A stretch of DNA of 64,000 bases from Anaerolineaceae bacterium (GCA_016841365.1 JAENZI010000007.1:93575-157574), one strand, 5' to 3'. Counted from the stretch's first letter, positions 33,870-43,670 are shown. The notes: generated by a model from the sequence alone, not told the origin. A program made the numbers and translations.

Positions 33870-35652
33870 AGGTATGTCGGTAGACAAACGGGCGGCAAAA
33901 GCACAAAATCCTATGGAAGGGCTTAAACGCCTTCTGGCTTATCTAAAACCCTTCCGGCTTCAACTCATCCTTGTTGCGTTTCTTGTCCTTGTGGCAACAG
34001 GCTTGAGCGTCCTATGGCCCTATTTAGTGGGTGTAACGATTGACCGCGCCATTGTGCAGTTGGACTGGAATGAACTTTTACGAATGGTTCTGATTTTGTT
34101 GGGGATTTTCTTGTTGACCTGGCTGATCAGAGTGATTTATGGTCAGATCATGGCTAATACTTCGCAGAAGATCATGCGTAATATGCGGCAAGCCCTTTTT
34201 GATCATATGCAGAAGCTATCCATTGGCTATTATGATAAGCAGACCGCCGGAGATCTTTTGAGCCGTCTGACCAATGATATGGACGCGATCAACGCGCTCC
34301 TCTCACAAAATTTGACGAACTTCATCCAGAGCCTTGGCTCAATAGTGGGTGTGCTGGTGATGATGATTGTGCTTGATCTCTGGTTGACGCTGGCCGCCCT
34401 GGTGGTTATTCCGCTGATGCTGTTTGCCACAACCTTTGTGATGAAGCGCAGCAGGCCAGCGTTTCAGGGATTGCAGAAATCTTTGGGTCAGTTGAACAGC
34501 ATGATGGAAGAAGATCTTGGCGGTCACAAAGTTGTGATCGCCTATGGACAGCAGGGTAGAACGTTGAACGAATTCAAGGTAAAAAACACCGAAGCGAAGG
34601 AGGCTGGGATTAAGGCGAATATTTTAGCCGGTGTCATGCCGCCAGTGATGGGCATGCTCAGCAACCTGAACGTGATTATTGTTGTGAGTGTAGGCGCTTA
34701 CCTGTTGATCAGGGGGATTGGCGGAGTGACCATTGGCACAATTGCCGCATTTGCGGAATATACCCGGCGTTTCAGCCATCCGCTGAACCAGATTGCCAAC
34801 CTGTTCAACAGTATGATGGCCGCTTTGGCGGGTGCCGAGAGGATTTTCGAAGTTCTGGATGTTGAACCTGCTGTCGCAGATGTTCCGGGTGCTACAGCAT
34901 TAGAAACCATCAAAGGTGAAGTTCAATTTGAGGATGTGACCTTTGGTTACCAGGATGTGCCTGTGTTGAGGGACATCAACCTGCATGCCCAACCGGGCAA
35001 GACGGTGGCGCTGGTCGGGCCGACGGGTGCAGGCAAGACGACCATTATCAATTTGCTGACCCGATTTTATGATGTGGATGCAGGCAGGATCTTGATTGAT
35101 GGGCAGGATCTGCGCGAGATTAAACAAAATGATCTGCGCAGGAATTTAGGAATTGTGCTGCAGGACACCTTCTTGTTTGCCGACACTGTGATGGAAAACA
35201 TCCGTTATGGCAGGTTAGACGCCACCGATGAAGAAGTGATTGAGGCTGCCAAGCTGGCCAATGCCGATGGCTTCATCCACCGGCTGCCCGAAGGTTATCA
35301 TACCGAGCTTTCCGAGCGAGGCAGCAACCTGAGCCAGGGACAGCGTCAGCTATTATCGATTGCCCGTGCCATCCTGGCAGATCCGGCGATCCTGATTTTG
35401 GACGAGGCGACCAGCAGTGTGGATACCCGTTCAGAAGTTGAGATCCAGAAAGCGCTGCTCAAATTGATGGAAGGGCGCACATCTTTCGTGATTGCCCACC
35501 GGCTCAGCACCATTCGCAACGCGGATCAGATATTGGTGATCAATGAAGGTGAGCTGATTGAACGCGGCACCCATCAGGCGCTGCTGGATCAAATGGGTTT
35601 CTATTACAACCTGTATACAAGCCAGTTCAAGGGCTTGCCCGAAAGCATTTAA
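33862..35652 (+). CDS. ABC exporter half-transporter, canonical-site subunit
   Basis: 596 residues, same layout. Walker A GPTGAGKTT (386-394), signature LSQGQRQ (490-496), Walker B LILDE with Glu515, and H-loop His546 are all standard. Its ATG lies inside the end of the previous gene (GGAGG nearby), so the two subunits are made together in equal amounts. Heterodimers of this kind export drugs, peptides or lipids; the cargo is not evident. Confidence 0.92.
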   Translation: MHRGMSVDKRAAKAQNPMEGLKRLLAYLKPFRLQLILVAFLVLVATGLSVLWPYLVGVTIDRAIVQLDWNELLRMVLILLGIFLLTWLIRVIYGQIMANTSQKIMRNMRQALFDHMQKLSIGYYDKQTAGDLLSRLTNDMDAINALLSQNLTNFIQSLGSIVGVLVMMIVLDLWLTLAALVVIPLMLFATTFVMKRSRPAFQGLQKSLGQLNSMMEEDLGGHKVVIAYGQQGRTLNEFKVKNTEAKEAGIKANILAGVMPPVMGMLSNLNVIIVVSVGAYLLIRGIGGVTIGTIAAFAEYTRRFSHPLNQIANLFNSMMAALAGAERIFEVLDVEPAVADVPGATALETIKGEVQFEDVTFGYQDVPVLRDINLHAQPGKTVALVGPTGAGKTTIINLLTRFYDVDAGRILIDGQDLREIKQNDLRRNLGIVLQDTFLFADTVMENIRYGRLDATDEEVIEAAKLANADGFIHRLPEGYHTELSERGSNLSQGQRQLLSIARAILADPAILILDEATSSVDTRSEVEIQKALLKLMEGRTSFVIAHRLSTIRNADQILVINEGELIERGTHQALLDQMGFYYNLYTSQFKGLPESI

Positions 35653-35679
35653 TAAGCGCAATATTCATGTAATTAAGAC

Positions 35680-35717
35680 CCTGCCCATCAGGTTTCAGTT
35701 TAGGCAGGTTTTTTTAT
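35680..35717 (+). terminator. Terminator after the ABC exporter operon
   Basis: Stem CCTGCC / GGCAGG with a 17-base loop and a run of seven T. Confidence 0.65.
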
Positions 35718-35757
35718 TTTTTTTTTGGTTATTATCTTAATAAGGTTACATCGTCTT

Positions 35758-37344
35758 TCATTCAGGAATAGCGCCAATCATTTGCACTGCGTCCAACCCC
35801 GGTTGGCAGCCCTCGACACCGCTCTCAAACACGATCTGGACGCCGATGACAGGCAAATGGATATCGCGAATCGGATTGAACATGAGCGCTACCGGGCATT
35901 CCTCTAAAACTCCGGCAGAAGCCAGATCAAGGGGGAAGTAATCCGTATCCGTCAGCAGATTGACCTGTGAAATGCCCTCCGGGCAACCCGTTAGCAGGAT
36001 GTTCAGTACTTGTGGGATGACGGGTGTTTTGAAGTAGAGCTCGATCCATGGACGCTGGTCTGAAGGATCGGGTTTCCAGGCAGTGAAAGCATCTGCACAT
36101 TCAAACCACGTATCAGATGATCCCAAAGCTTGGGCGGTGCTGTTTTCATCAGGAGATAATTCGCTGCTGGAAGACACATGTTCTACCCATTGGGTGATCA
36201 TATCGCCAGGCTTTAATGCGGCTTCGGCATTGTGGGGGATTTGGTTGAAAACTGCTACTGTCCGGTAATAATCGACTTGATTGGCGGGGTCAAATCCTTT
36301 AAACTCCAGAACGCCGCTCATCCTTGTTTCGCTCAGTTGATCTATCCATAGCTCTCCCTCCACGGCAGGGATATATTGCCCATTGTAAAAGAGCCTGGCT
36401 GTTGGAATGAGATCATAAGAATTGAGTGGAGTTGAATCGATCGCGTCAGTGGATGGCAAGTAGAGCCAGATCTCTGTAGAATCATCACAACTAAAGAAGC
36501 GGATGATGGTTTCGCTATCGGATACGTTGTACGAGAAGGCATCACAATCTGTTGTGATTAAATTCTGGTCAGTGTTATGGTTGAAGACTTCAAAATGGAC
36601 ATGTCCTTCCTCTACCTCAGCCGCGTTGATTCCAATGCTGCTCATGGTGAGGTGCGGTGTGGGCTGCGGCGTCGGGTATGGCTCTGAAAGGGGTGTCCCG
36701 ATGAGTTCTACAGCATCGATTGCAGTCAAGCCGAAATCTTCTGCGTTGAGGGTGGCGACATCGATCCTGACCGAGTAAACAGGCTCAGCAATATCTTCAA
36801 TATCGAGACTGAGCAGATGAGGGCATGCATCAAGTTCACCAGGTGTGGATTTATAAATCGTGTGCGGATTACCCAGCAGATCAATCAGTGAGATTTTTAC
36901 GATGGATGAGTAAGTGTAAGCAAGGTGAATCCTAACCCCTGTTGGTAAAACTGGTTCCGGATAAAAAAGCTGAAGATAGTCCTCTGCATGAAAAAGATCA
37001 TCGGTTTCATACACCCAGGATGTGTTTAAAGGCATCAAGTCGCATCCATCAGAGTCTGGCTCGCCAATGGCAAAGGCAGCACTCTCAGTTGCCTGTTGGT
37101 CTGTTGCTGAAACAGCCCATTGATTTATTTGCCCCTGAAAGCCTTCTTTAGCCGGTGAGATCGTAGGGGACGGGAAAGGATCGGGCAAAGGCGATGCTAT
37201 TGTCGTCAAACGATCAAGCGTTATTGGGGTTTCAGATTGATTATTGGAGGGTGAAATTTTACATGCAGCAGTTACTAAAAGGGAGAATAAGCAAAGTTGT
37301 TTTAGAAAAATTTGGGTCCGTTTCATGCCATGATCTCGTTTCAT
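35758..37344 (-). CDS. Hypothetical lipoprotein with two scarf-like domains
   Basis: About 529 residues from ATG 37344; ATG 37326 is an equally good start of the signal sequence. A lipobox VTAAC ends the signal peptide (Cys22 if starting at 37326). A Pro/Thr/Ser-rich linker precedes two homologous blocks: an N-terminal one (AFAIGEPDSDGCDL, LQLFYPEPVLPTGVRIHL, YSVRIDVATL, DAVELIG) and a C-terminal one (AQALGSSDTW, IELYFKTPVIPQVLNILL, IGVQIVFES, DAVQMIG). This resembles the pappalysin-type scarf domain common in Chloroflexota surface proteins. A third middle region is unrecognised. It is anchored outside the membrane; function unknown. Confidence 0.65.
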   Translation of the reverse strand: MKRDHGMKRTQIFLKQLCLFSLLVTAACKISPSNNQSETPITLDRLTTIASPLPDPFPSPTISPAKEGFQGQINQWAVSATDQQATESAAFAIGEPDSDGCDLMPLNTSWVYETDDLFHAEDYLQLFYPEPVLPTGVRIHLAYTYSSIVKISLIDLLGNPHTIYKSTPGELDACPHLLSLDIEDIAEPVYSVRIDVATLNAEDFGLTAIDAVELIGTPLSEPYPTPQPTPHLTMSSIGINAAEVEEGHVHFEVFNHNTDQNLITTDCDAFSYNVSDSETIIRFFSCDDSTEIWLYLPSTDAIDSTPLNSYDLIPTARLFYNGQYIPAVEGELWIDQLSETRMSGVLEFKGFDPANQVDYYRTVAVFNQIPHNAEAALKPGDMITQWVEHVSSSSELSPDENSTAQALGSSDTWFECADAFTAWKPDPSDQRPWIELYFKTPVIPQVLNILLTGCPEGISQVNLLTDTDYFPLDLASAGVLEECPVALMFNPIRDIHLPVIGVQIVFESGVEGCQPGLDAVQMIGAIPE

Positions 37345-37476
37345 CCCTAGTAAGTGGTCTTCGTCAATTGTCAAATGCGCTGTGAGATAGTGTGATTATA
37401 TCAAATCAGTATGATTTTTATTTAATTGTGGTAGTGAAAAGCCTCAATTGATCGGCTGATTTGCGGATAGTTAACA

Positions 37477-37509
37477 AAAAAAGACATAACGCTGTGTTAT
37501 GCCTTTTTA
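37477..37509. terminator. Bidirectional terminator
   Basis: AAAAAGACATAAC / GTTATGCCTTTTT with a 5-base loop; it serves the DegV gene reading left and has A/T runs on both sides. Confidence 0.8.
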
Positions 37510-37532
37510 TAAATTGTTCAGTCGAGAATAAA

Positions 37533-38396
37533 TTAAGGGAATACAGGGAAAGCTTCCATTGAAGCAAAGGCTACGCCTACCAGCCCCTGGCCAGTATGTG
37601 CCCCCAAAACGGGCGAGATGGAACAATCTGGCAGCCATTCGCACTGGAATTTGTCTTCCATGGCCTCACGCAGTTGTTGCGCACCTTCAGGATTGCCGGC
37701 ATGTGCGATTTGGGTTCGTAAATGCGCACCTTCGCTGAATTTGTTGGCGATATATTTCGGGATTGCCAGCACCGCACTTTTGAATGTGCGCGCTTTGCCG
37801 CGGTCATAATATTTGCCGTCGGCTTTATCAACCCCGATCAGTGGTTTGATGCCAAGGATGGATGCCAGCAGCCCTTTCAGATGGCTGATGCGTCCGCCGT
37901 GGATCAGATAGGACAAATCTGGCAGGGTGAAGACTACCTCCGAAAGTTCACGCACCTGGCTCATCAACGCCAGGATCTTATCCAGGTCCCATCCCGCTTT
38001 GACGGCATGGATGGCCGCCTCGACCTGCCAGCCCATTTCAATCGAAAGGGAGCGCGTGTCGACCAATGTGATGTTGGCATCCTCCATCTGGGCGGCGGCG
38101 GTCATCGCAGAGTTGTAGGTGCCGCTCAGACCCGAGGAGATGTGGATTGAAAGGATATCGGGGTCTTCTTCTGCCGCTTTCTGATAAATCTCTAAAAATT
38201 CACCGGGCGACGGGGTTGAGGTGATCGGCATATCATTTGTGTTCTTGAGTAAATCGTAGAATTCTTCCTTCTGAATGTCGACACCGCTGCGGTAGCTGAC
38301 GCCGCTCAACGTAAGTTTGAGGGGCAGGGTGAGTAAATCAATATCTTGCATTTGTTGCGGCGAAAGATCAAAACCGCTGTCTGTCACTATTTTCAT
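37533..38396 (-). CDS. DegV family fatty acid-binding protein
   Basis: 287 residues from ATG 38396, chosen for AGGAG eight bases upstream; the longer frame to 38465 lacks one. The start MKIVTDSGFDLSP, the ITSTPSPGEFLEIY segment and the SGLSGTYNSAM segment are the DegV family blocks that hold a fatty-acid carboxylate. DegV/FakB proteins present fatty acids to the kinase FakA. No fakA is nearby. Confidence 0.9.
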   Translation of the reverse strand: MKIVTDSGFDLSPQQMQDIDLLTLPLKLTLSGVSYRSGVDIQKEEFYDLLKNTNDMPITSTPSPGEFLEIYQKAAEEDPDILSIHISSGLSGTYNSAMTAAAQMEDANITLVDTRSLSIEMGWQVEAAIHAVKAGWDLDKILALMSQVRELSEVVFTLPDLSYLIHGGRISHLKGLLASILGIKPLIGVDKADGKYYDRGKARTFKSAVLAIPKYIANKFSEGAHLRTQIAHAGNPEGAQQLREAMEDKFQCEWLPDCSISPVLGAHTGQGLVGVAFASMEAFPVFP

Positions 38397-38543
38397 CTGA
38401 TGCGCTCCTGGACCTAAAAAATTTTTATTTAAAATACCTATACCAGAAGTAAAATAATGACACATATTCCGGAAAAGTGCTATTAGTATACCTAAAACTG
38501 CATAAATTGTGTCAAGTTTGCTTGAATTAAACCTGAGATAAAC

Positions 38544-38580
38544 AAAACCCCTGCAAGATGATCATTCTGCAGGGGTTGAA
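38544..38580 (-). terminator. Terminator after the first SIMPL gene
   Basis: Stem AACCCCTGCA / TGCAGGGGTT followed on the minus strand by TTTTGTTT. Confidence 0.75.
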
Positions 38581-38615
38581 TCTTTAGTTGTATTTCTTTA
38601 TTGTGTCTGACCTGG

Positions 38616-39347
38616 CTATTTGATAGAGAAGGCGATGTTTGCTGTGACTCGCACAGTCAGTTGACCTTCTGCTATGGGTACGCTGCCACCGCCGCCCATG
38701 GGCATTTCGGCCATGGCTTCAACTCTCGCTACGGGGAACGAACCGTCTCTATTGATGCTGATCGAATAAATTTCATCGAGTTCAACATCAGCCGCATCGG
38801 CAATCGCTTCCGCTTGAGATTTGGCATCTTCGATGGCTTTGCTGCGAGCTTCTTCTATGGCTGCTTCCCGGTCTTCGATATCGAAGGTAATGCCGTTGAT
38901 GGTGTTGGCGCCTTCTTCAATTACCTTTGTCAAAATCTCGCCAAGTGAATCAAGTTCTCGGACGGTCACCGCAACGGTGTTCTCGACGATATAGGTTTGA
39001 ACAATTTCAGCTTCGCCTTCCGGCCCGGGCATTCTGTTTTCCGTCCGGTAAATATTGAAGTTCCGGGTTTGGATATCTTTTTGCTCAATGCCCATATCTA
39101 ACAGGCTTTGAATGACTGATTCAGCATCGGCTGTGTTTTCTGCAAAGGCTTCTGAGATATCTTCAGATTGCGAGCGCACACCAATATTGACTCTGGCGAT
39201 GTCGGGTTCAAGCTTTACAATTCCCTCGCCGCTGACATTGATCTTGCGCATCGGCTTATCTCCTGATGAAATTCCGTTGGGTGAACAGCCAGCTAAAACG
39301 GCTGCAACAACCAGGATTGATAGAACGGATAAGAGTGTTTTCTTCAT
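38616..39347 (-). CDS. SIMPL domain (DUF541) lipoprotein, copy A
   Basis: 243 residues with lipobox LAGC (Cys21). The mature part is a single SIMPL/DUF541 domain: INVSGEGIVKLEPDIARVNIGVR at its start (36-58), the IQTRNFNIYR strand, ENTVAVTVREL and the long helix EEARSKAIEDAKSQAEAIA. Family members are periplasmic or surface proteins with weakly defined roles in oxidative stress or wall upkeep. It follows a close paralogue on the same strand, and a strong hairpin lies between them. Confidence 0.85.
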   Translation of the reverse strand: MKKTLLSVLSILVVAAVLAGCSPNGISSGDKPMRKINVSGEGIVKLEPDIARVNIGVRSQSEDISEAFAENTADAESVIQSLLDMGIEQKDIQTRNFNIYRTENRMPGPEGEAEIVQTYIVENTVAVTVRELDSLGEILTKVIEEGANTINGITFDIEDREAAIEEARSKAIEDAKSQAEAIADAADVELDEIYSISINRDGSFPVARVEAMAEMPMGGGGSVPIAEGQLTVRVTANIAFSIK

Positions 39348-39387
39348 GAATATCCTCCTTACAAATATTCTTTGTTACTTTTTTATT

Positions 39388-39416
39388 GGACGAGGTGTGT
39401 TCAACACACCTCGTCC
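39388..39416 (-). repeat. Strong hairpin between the two SIMPL genes
   Basis: A perfect 12-base stem GGACGAGGTGTG / CACACCTCGTCC with a TTCAA loop. It has no T-run on either strand, so it is not a standard terminator; it may shape mRNA stability or partial read-through between the paralogues. A short tandem duplication of GGTTATGCCTT lies just beyond it (about 39432-39453). Confidence 0.6.
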
Positions 39417-39451
39417 AGTGATCGTTGGTTGGGTTATGCCTTGGTTATGCC

Positions 39452-40168
39452 TTACTGAATTCCATAGGTCAGGTAGGCTTCCATGATGATGGATAGGGTT
39501 CCGGCTGCAATCGGAACAGCAGCTTCTGAGTATGCGGCACCTTTTGCATCATAGTAGGTGATGGGTGTGCTGCCGCTGGAAACGCTGATGTTGATCAGTT
39601 CGCCCAGCGAGACGCCAGCATCGGCTGCAATCGCTTCAGCATTTGCCCGGGCATCTGCAATGGCCAGGTTGCGGGCTTCTGCAACGGCGGCTTCGCGGTC
39701 TTCGACGTCAAAGCTGATGCCGTAGATGTTGTTCGCACCTGCATCAACCACAGCGCTGAGCACTTCACCCAGGCTCGCCAGGTCCCGTACAGTCACATTC
39801 ACGGTATTTTCAACTGCGAAATATCTGCCTTGCACCTGACCGGTCATCGGGTCATAGCGTTCTGCGGGATAGACATTGAAGTTCGAGGTCTGAATGTCCT
39901 TTTCCTCGACGCCAAGGCTTTGCAGTGCCTCTGAAATGGCATTTGCCTGGGCTGTATTGGCATCAAGTGCTTCCGTCACCACTTCTGCTTCAGAGCGCAC
40001 ACCAATGTTAATGGTGGCGATATCTGGTACAAGCGTGACCCTTCCGGTTCCGCTGACGCTCAATGACCGGACAGATTCTTCACTTGATCCTGTCACCGAA
40101 GGGGAGCAGGCGGCCAACAGGCCGATAACAACCACGCTGACAAGGATGAGATTTAGTTTTTTATTCAT
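39452..40168 (-). CDS. SIMPL domain (DUF541) lipoprotein, copy B
   Basis: 238 residues from ATG 40168 (GGAGG eight bases upstream). Lipobox LLAAC (Cys21). The domain matches copy A block for block: LSVSGTGRVTLVPDIATINI, IQTSNFNVYPAE, ENTVNVTVRDL and the AEARNLAIADARANAEAIA helix, at roughly half identity by eye. It is the upstream gene of the pair, so a local duplication is the simplest origin. Confidence 0.85.
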   Translation of the reverse strand: MNKKLNLILVSVVVIGLLAACSPSVTGSSEESVRSLSVSGTGRVTLVPDIATINIGVRSEAEVVTEALDANTAQANAISEALQSLGVEEKDIQTSNFNVYPAERYDPMTGQVQGRYFAVENTVNVTVRDLASLGEVLSAVVDAGANNIYGISFDVEDREAAVAEARNLAIADARANAEAIAADAGVSLGELINISVSSGSTPITYYDAKGAAYSEAAVPIAAGTLSIIMEAYLTYGIQ

Positions 40169-40372
40169 GATATTGATCCTCCAAAAATTTGTATTAGTAT
40201 TTAGGCTTTCAGTTATTAGACGCAAACCAAATTAAAAAAGTTCCAAATCAGATAAATTAGTGCCTTTATCTCAAAATTTCATTGGTTCATCTGCTGATGA
40301 GCGTTGCGCTGAGCATCTTTTGTAGTGGATGTATGTGACGAAAATCAGTATCAGTTTTATACACCGTTCATA

Positions 40373-40401
40373 TTGACGCTATCCAGATTCTGGACTATGG
40401 T
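40373..40401 (+). promoter_or_regulatory. Glutamate dehydrogenase promoter with dyad in the spacer
   Basis: TTGACG (40373-40378), 17 bases, TATGGT (40396-40401). The spacer holds a perfect 13-base palindrome TCCAGATTCTGGA (40382-40394), a likely repressor or activator site. The predicted start is near 40408, giving a 175-base leader. Confidence 0.6.
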
Positions 40402-40407
40402 TAAGAG

Positions 40408-40582
40408 GATTCAACCACACTGTGGAGTGAGCATGTTCTTCTATCAGCGACAACTGAGCGAGAACGCATGCGGGTCTTGGGCCGCCCTGCCCGCATATTT
40501 TTATTTAAATGGGAGCCTCACTGTGCGGTTAGATCAAGCGTTAATTTTACACCTCACCAAACCAAATTAAATAGGAGAGATT
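40408..40582 (+). promoter_or_regulatory. Structured leader RNA upstream of gdhA
   Basis: Inside the leader a stem ATGCGGG / CCCGCAT (40468-40496) is followed by ATTTTTATTT, a terminator-like hairpin before the gene. Flanking sequences can pair to enclose it: AACC-CAC-AGTGAG (40413-40431, with one bulge) with CTCACT-GTG-GGTT (40517-40530). A 45-codon frame (ATG 40433, GGAG upstream, stop 40568-40570) overlaps the hairpin. Together this suggests attenuation or a ligand-sensing RNA. No known riboswitch class was recognised. Confidence 0.5.
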
Positions 40583-41869
40583 ATGGCAGAAACAACCAAC
40601 GCATTTGCAATGGCCCAACAGCAATTTGATCATGTTGCTGACTTATTGGGCCTCGATCATCAAGTACGCGAGATACTCCGCTGGCCAATGCGGGAGTATC
40701 ACCTGCGCATCCCGATCCGCATGGATGACGGGAGCACACGCGTTTTCCAGGGCTTCCGTGTTCAGCACAACGATGCACGCGGTCCAAACAAAGGTGGATT
40801 GCGATTTCATCCCGCAGAGACGATCGACACCGTCCGCGCCCTGGCAATGTGGATGACCTGGAAGTGCGCTGTGGCGGACATCCCCCTCGGAGGGGGCAAG
40901 GGCGGCATCGTCCTTGACCCAGCCACCCTATCTGTAGATGAAAAAGAACGCTTATGCCGTGCCTTCATCCGCAATTTATGGAAAAATATCGGTCCGCGGC
41001 AGGATGTACCGGCGCCTGATGTTGGCACCACCCCCCAGATGATGGGTTGGATGATGGATGAATATTCGCGCATCACCGGTCAATATACACCTGGCGTGAT
41101 TACCGGCAAGCCGGTCGGCGGCGGCGGTTCACTTGGGCGAACCGAAGCCACAGGCTTTGGCGTGATTTATACCGTCCGTGAAGCCATGCAGCGGCTAAAG
41201 CTTGACTCCACCAAGATGACAGCAGCCATCCAGGGCTTTGGGAATGTGGCGCAATATGCTGCCAAGGGATTTATCAATCACTTGGGCGGTAAGGTTGTGT
41301 GTGTCAGCTATTGGGATCGTGAAGACCGCCAGTCTTACACCGTCAGCAAAGCGGATGGGATTGACCCCGACTTTTTGATGAGCATTACGGACCAATACGG
41401 CACGATCAATAAAGGTTTGGCCACGGAAGCCGGTTATGCAATCGAGCCAGGTGATGCCTGGATCTCGAAAGAAGTGGATGTGATTATCCCCGCCGCGCTC
41501 GAAGGCCAAATCAATGCTACAACCGTCACCAAGATCCACGATCGGGTGAAGCTATTGGCAGAAGGCGCAAATGGCCCGACCACACCTGAGGCGGATGAAG
41601 TCCTCAAACAGCGTGGGATTTTTGTGATCCCGGACTTCTTGTGTAATGCAGGCGGTGTGACCACCTCCTATTTTGAAGGCGTTCAGAATGATATGAACTT
41701 CTATTGGACAAAGGGCGAAGTCCTCGAGAAATTGGATAACAAGATGACCCAGGCATTTGAGGGCGTTTATAATATGGCGCAATCTCAGGATGTATTTATG
41801 CGCGATGCGGCTTACATGGTCGCAATCGATAGAGTGGTCAAAGCGATGGAATTACGGGGCTGGCTGTAA
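40583..41869 (+). CDS. gdhA: Glutamate dehydrogenase
   Basis: 428 residues, the size of hexameric GDH. It interconverts glutamate and 2-oxoglutarate plus ammonium with NAD(P). The glutamate-binding GPNKGGLRFHP (68-77), the catalytic Lys segment LGGGKGGI (102-109), the AIQGFGNVAQYAAKGF nucleotide fold, and EGANGPTTPEADEVL are all standard. AGGAG precedes the ATG. The coenzyme preference cannot be read with certainty. It is a single gene with its own leader and terminator. Confidence 0.94.
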   Translation: MAETTNAFAMAQQQFDHVADLLGLDHQVREILRWPMREYHLRIPIRMDDGSTRVFQGFRVQHNDARGPNKGGLRFHPAETIDTVRALAMWMTWKCAVADIPLGGGKGGIVLDPATLSVDEKERLCRAFIRNLWKNIGPRQDVPAPDVGTTPQMMGWMMDEYSRITGQYTPGVITGKPVGGGGSLGRTEATGFGVIYTVREAMQRLKLDSTKMTAAIQGFGNVAQYAAKGFINHLGGKVVCVSYWDREDRQSYTVSKADGIDPDFLMSITDQYGTINKGLATEAGYAIEPGDAWISKEVDVIIPAALEGQINATTVTKIHDRVKLLAEGANGPTTPEADEVLKQRGIFVIPDFLCNAGGVTTSYFEGVQNDMNFYWTKGEVLEKLDNKMTQAFEGVYNMAQSQDVFMRDAAYMVAIDRVVKAMELRGWL

Positions 41870-41895
41870 GCAAACCCTGTTTTCGGAAGAATCTC

Positions 41896-41925
41896 AAAAC
41901 CCCCGGACTGTCTCCCGGGGGTTTT
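41896..41925 (+). terminator. Terminator of gdhA
   Basis: A perfect 11-base stem AAAACCCCCGG / CCGGGGGTTTT, 26 bases after the stop. Confidence 0.85.
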
Positions 41926-41962
41926 GGCATTTAAGAAAGAGATGTGTCTGTTGGTTGCTTAA

Positions 41963-42993
<1,031 letters not shown>

Positions 42994-42998
42994 TCAAT

Positions 42999-43373
42999 TT
43001 AGCTGATTTCGTTTTCTTTTTCTAATACAATATTTTCATAGACGTTGATTTTGTATTCCAGCAAGTTGAGTATCTCCTGGAGATCTTTTAGTTGATCTTT
43101 TAGCACATCACGCTGTTCTACTAAAATGCGCTTCCGTTCTGGGATCGTTTCGTCACCCTGCCGGACAAGCTTGTAATACTCGATCAGCACCTCGACCGGC
43201 AGTCCCGCACGGCGCATGCACTTCACAAACTCAATCCGCCTGATGTCAATATCCTGGTAATCTCGGATTCCGCTGTCGGTTCGAGAGATGGGGGGCAGCA
43301 ACCCGATGCGTTCGTAGTAGCGCAAAGTATCGGCAGTCAGGCTTGTTCTTTTCACAACCTCTGAAATTCTCAT
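42999..43373 (-). CDS. MerR family transcriptional regulator
   Basis: 124 residues. The N-terminal MerR helix-turn-helix (MRISEVVKRTSLTADTLRYY then ERIGLLPP) and wing SGIRDYQDID are followed by a coiled-coil dimer helix (about 80-115). There is no Cys cluster for metal binding, so it belongs with the YraB/AdhR or NmlR-type electrophile sensors. Its own promoter has a 19-base spacer with a dyad, the classical MerR set-up, and the aldo/keto reductase is the next gene. Confidence 0.9.
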   Translation of the reverse strand: MRISEVVKRTSLTADTLRYYERIGLLPPISRTDSGIRDYQDIDIRRIEFVKCMRRAGLPVEVLIEYYKLVRQGDETIPERKRILVEQRDVLKDQLKDLQEILNLLEYKINVYENIVLEKENEIS

Positions 43374-43390
43374 GATTCACCTCTGATATA

Positions 43391-43421
43391 AGTATAAACT
43401 CTGGAGTGTACTCCAGGTCAA
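43391..43421 (-). promoter_or_regulatory. MerR-type promoter with 19-base spacer
   Basis: On the minus strand TTGACC (43416-43421) and TATACT (43391-43396) are 19 bases apart, two more than normal. The spacer carries the dyad CTGGAGT-GT-ACTCCAG (43401-43416). MerR proteins bind such sites and twist the DNA to activate transcription. Confidence 0.8.
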
Positions 43422-43607
43422 ATTGTTTTGAAATATTCGTCATTGATTGGGTTCCAATGTTCAGATTAAATTATTGTTGGTGCTATATTCGAATTTGATT
43501 GCGCTTCTGAGAAGTGTACTTTGAGCGTAAAATTCATATTGCGACCCTTTACAAACCTTAAATAATTCTAAATATGTAAGAAATTATTAAAATTTTGATA
43601 TTTTCTA

Positions 43608-43670
43608 TGTTATACTATTGTGGAAGGCAGCGCTTTAGGATGCCCCCCTCATCCTTTGCGCTGTCTTCAT
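43608..43670 (+). ncRNA. Possible very short RNA: extended -10 promoter followed by hairpin
   Basis: TG-T-TATACT (43608-43616) is an extended -10 with no clear -35. From about 43623 the DNA reads GGCAGCGC...GCGCTGTC (43626-43664), with inner arms TAGGATG / CATCCTTT, then a T-rich run (TTCATTTTTG). If real the RNA would be about 45-50 nt. The rest of the 43422-43723 gap is AT-rich with no gene. Confidence 0.35.

Noticed and set aside
40325..40432. Upstream part of an 81-codon frame before gdhA
   Set aside because: Crosses the predicted promoter; only the section from ATG 40433 has a ribosome site and is kept as a leader candidate.
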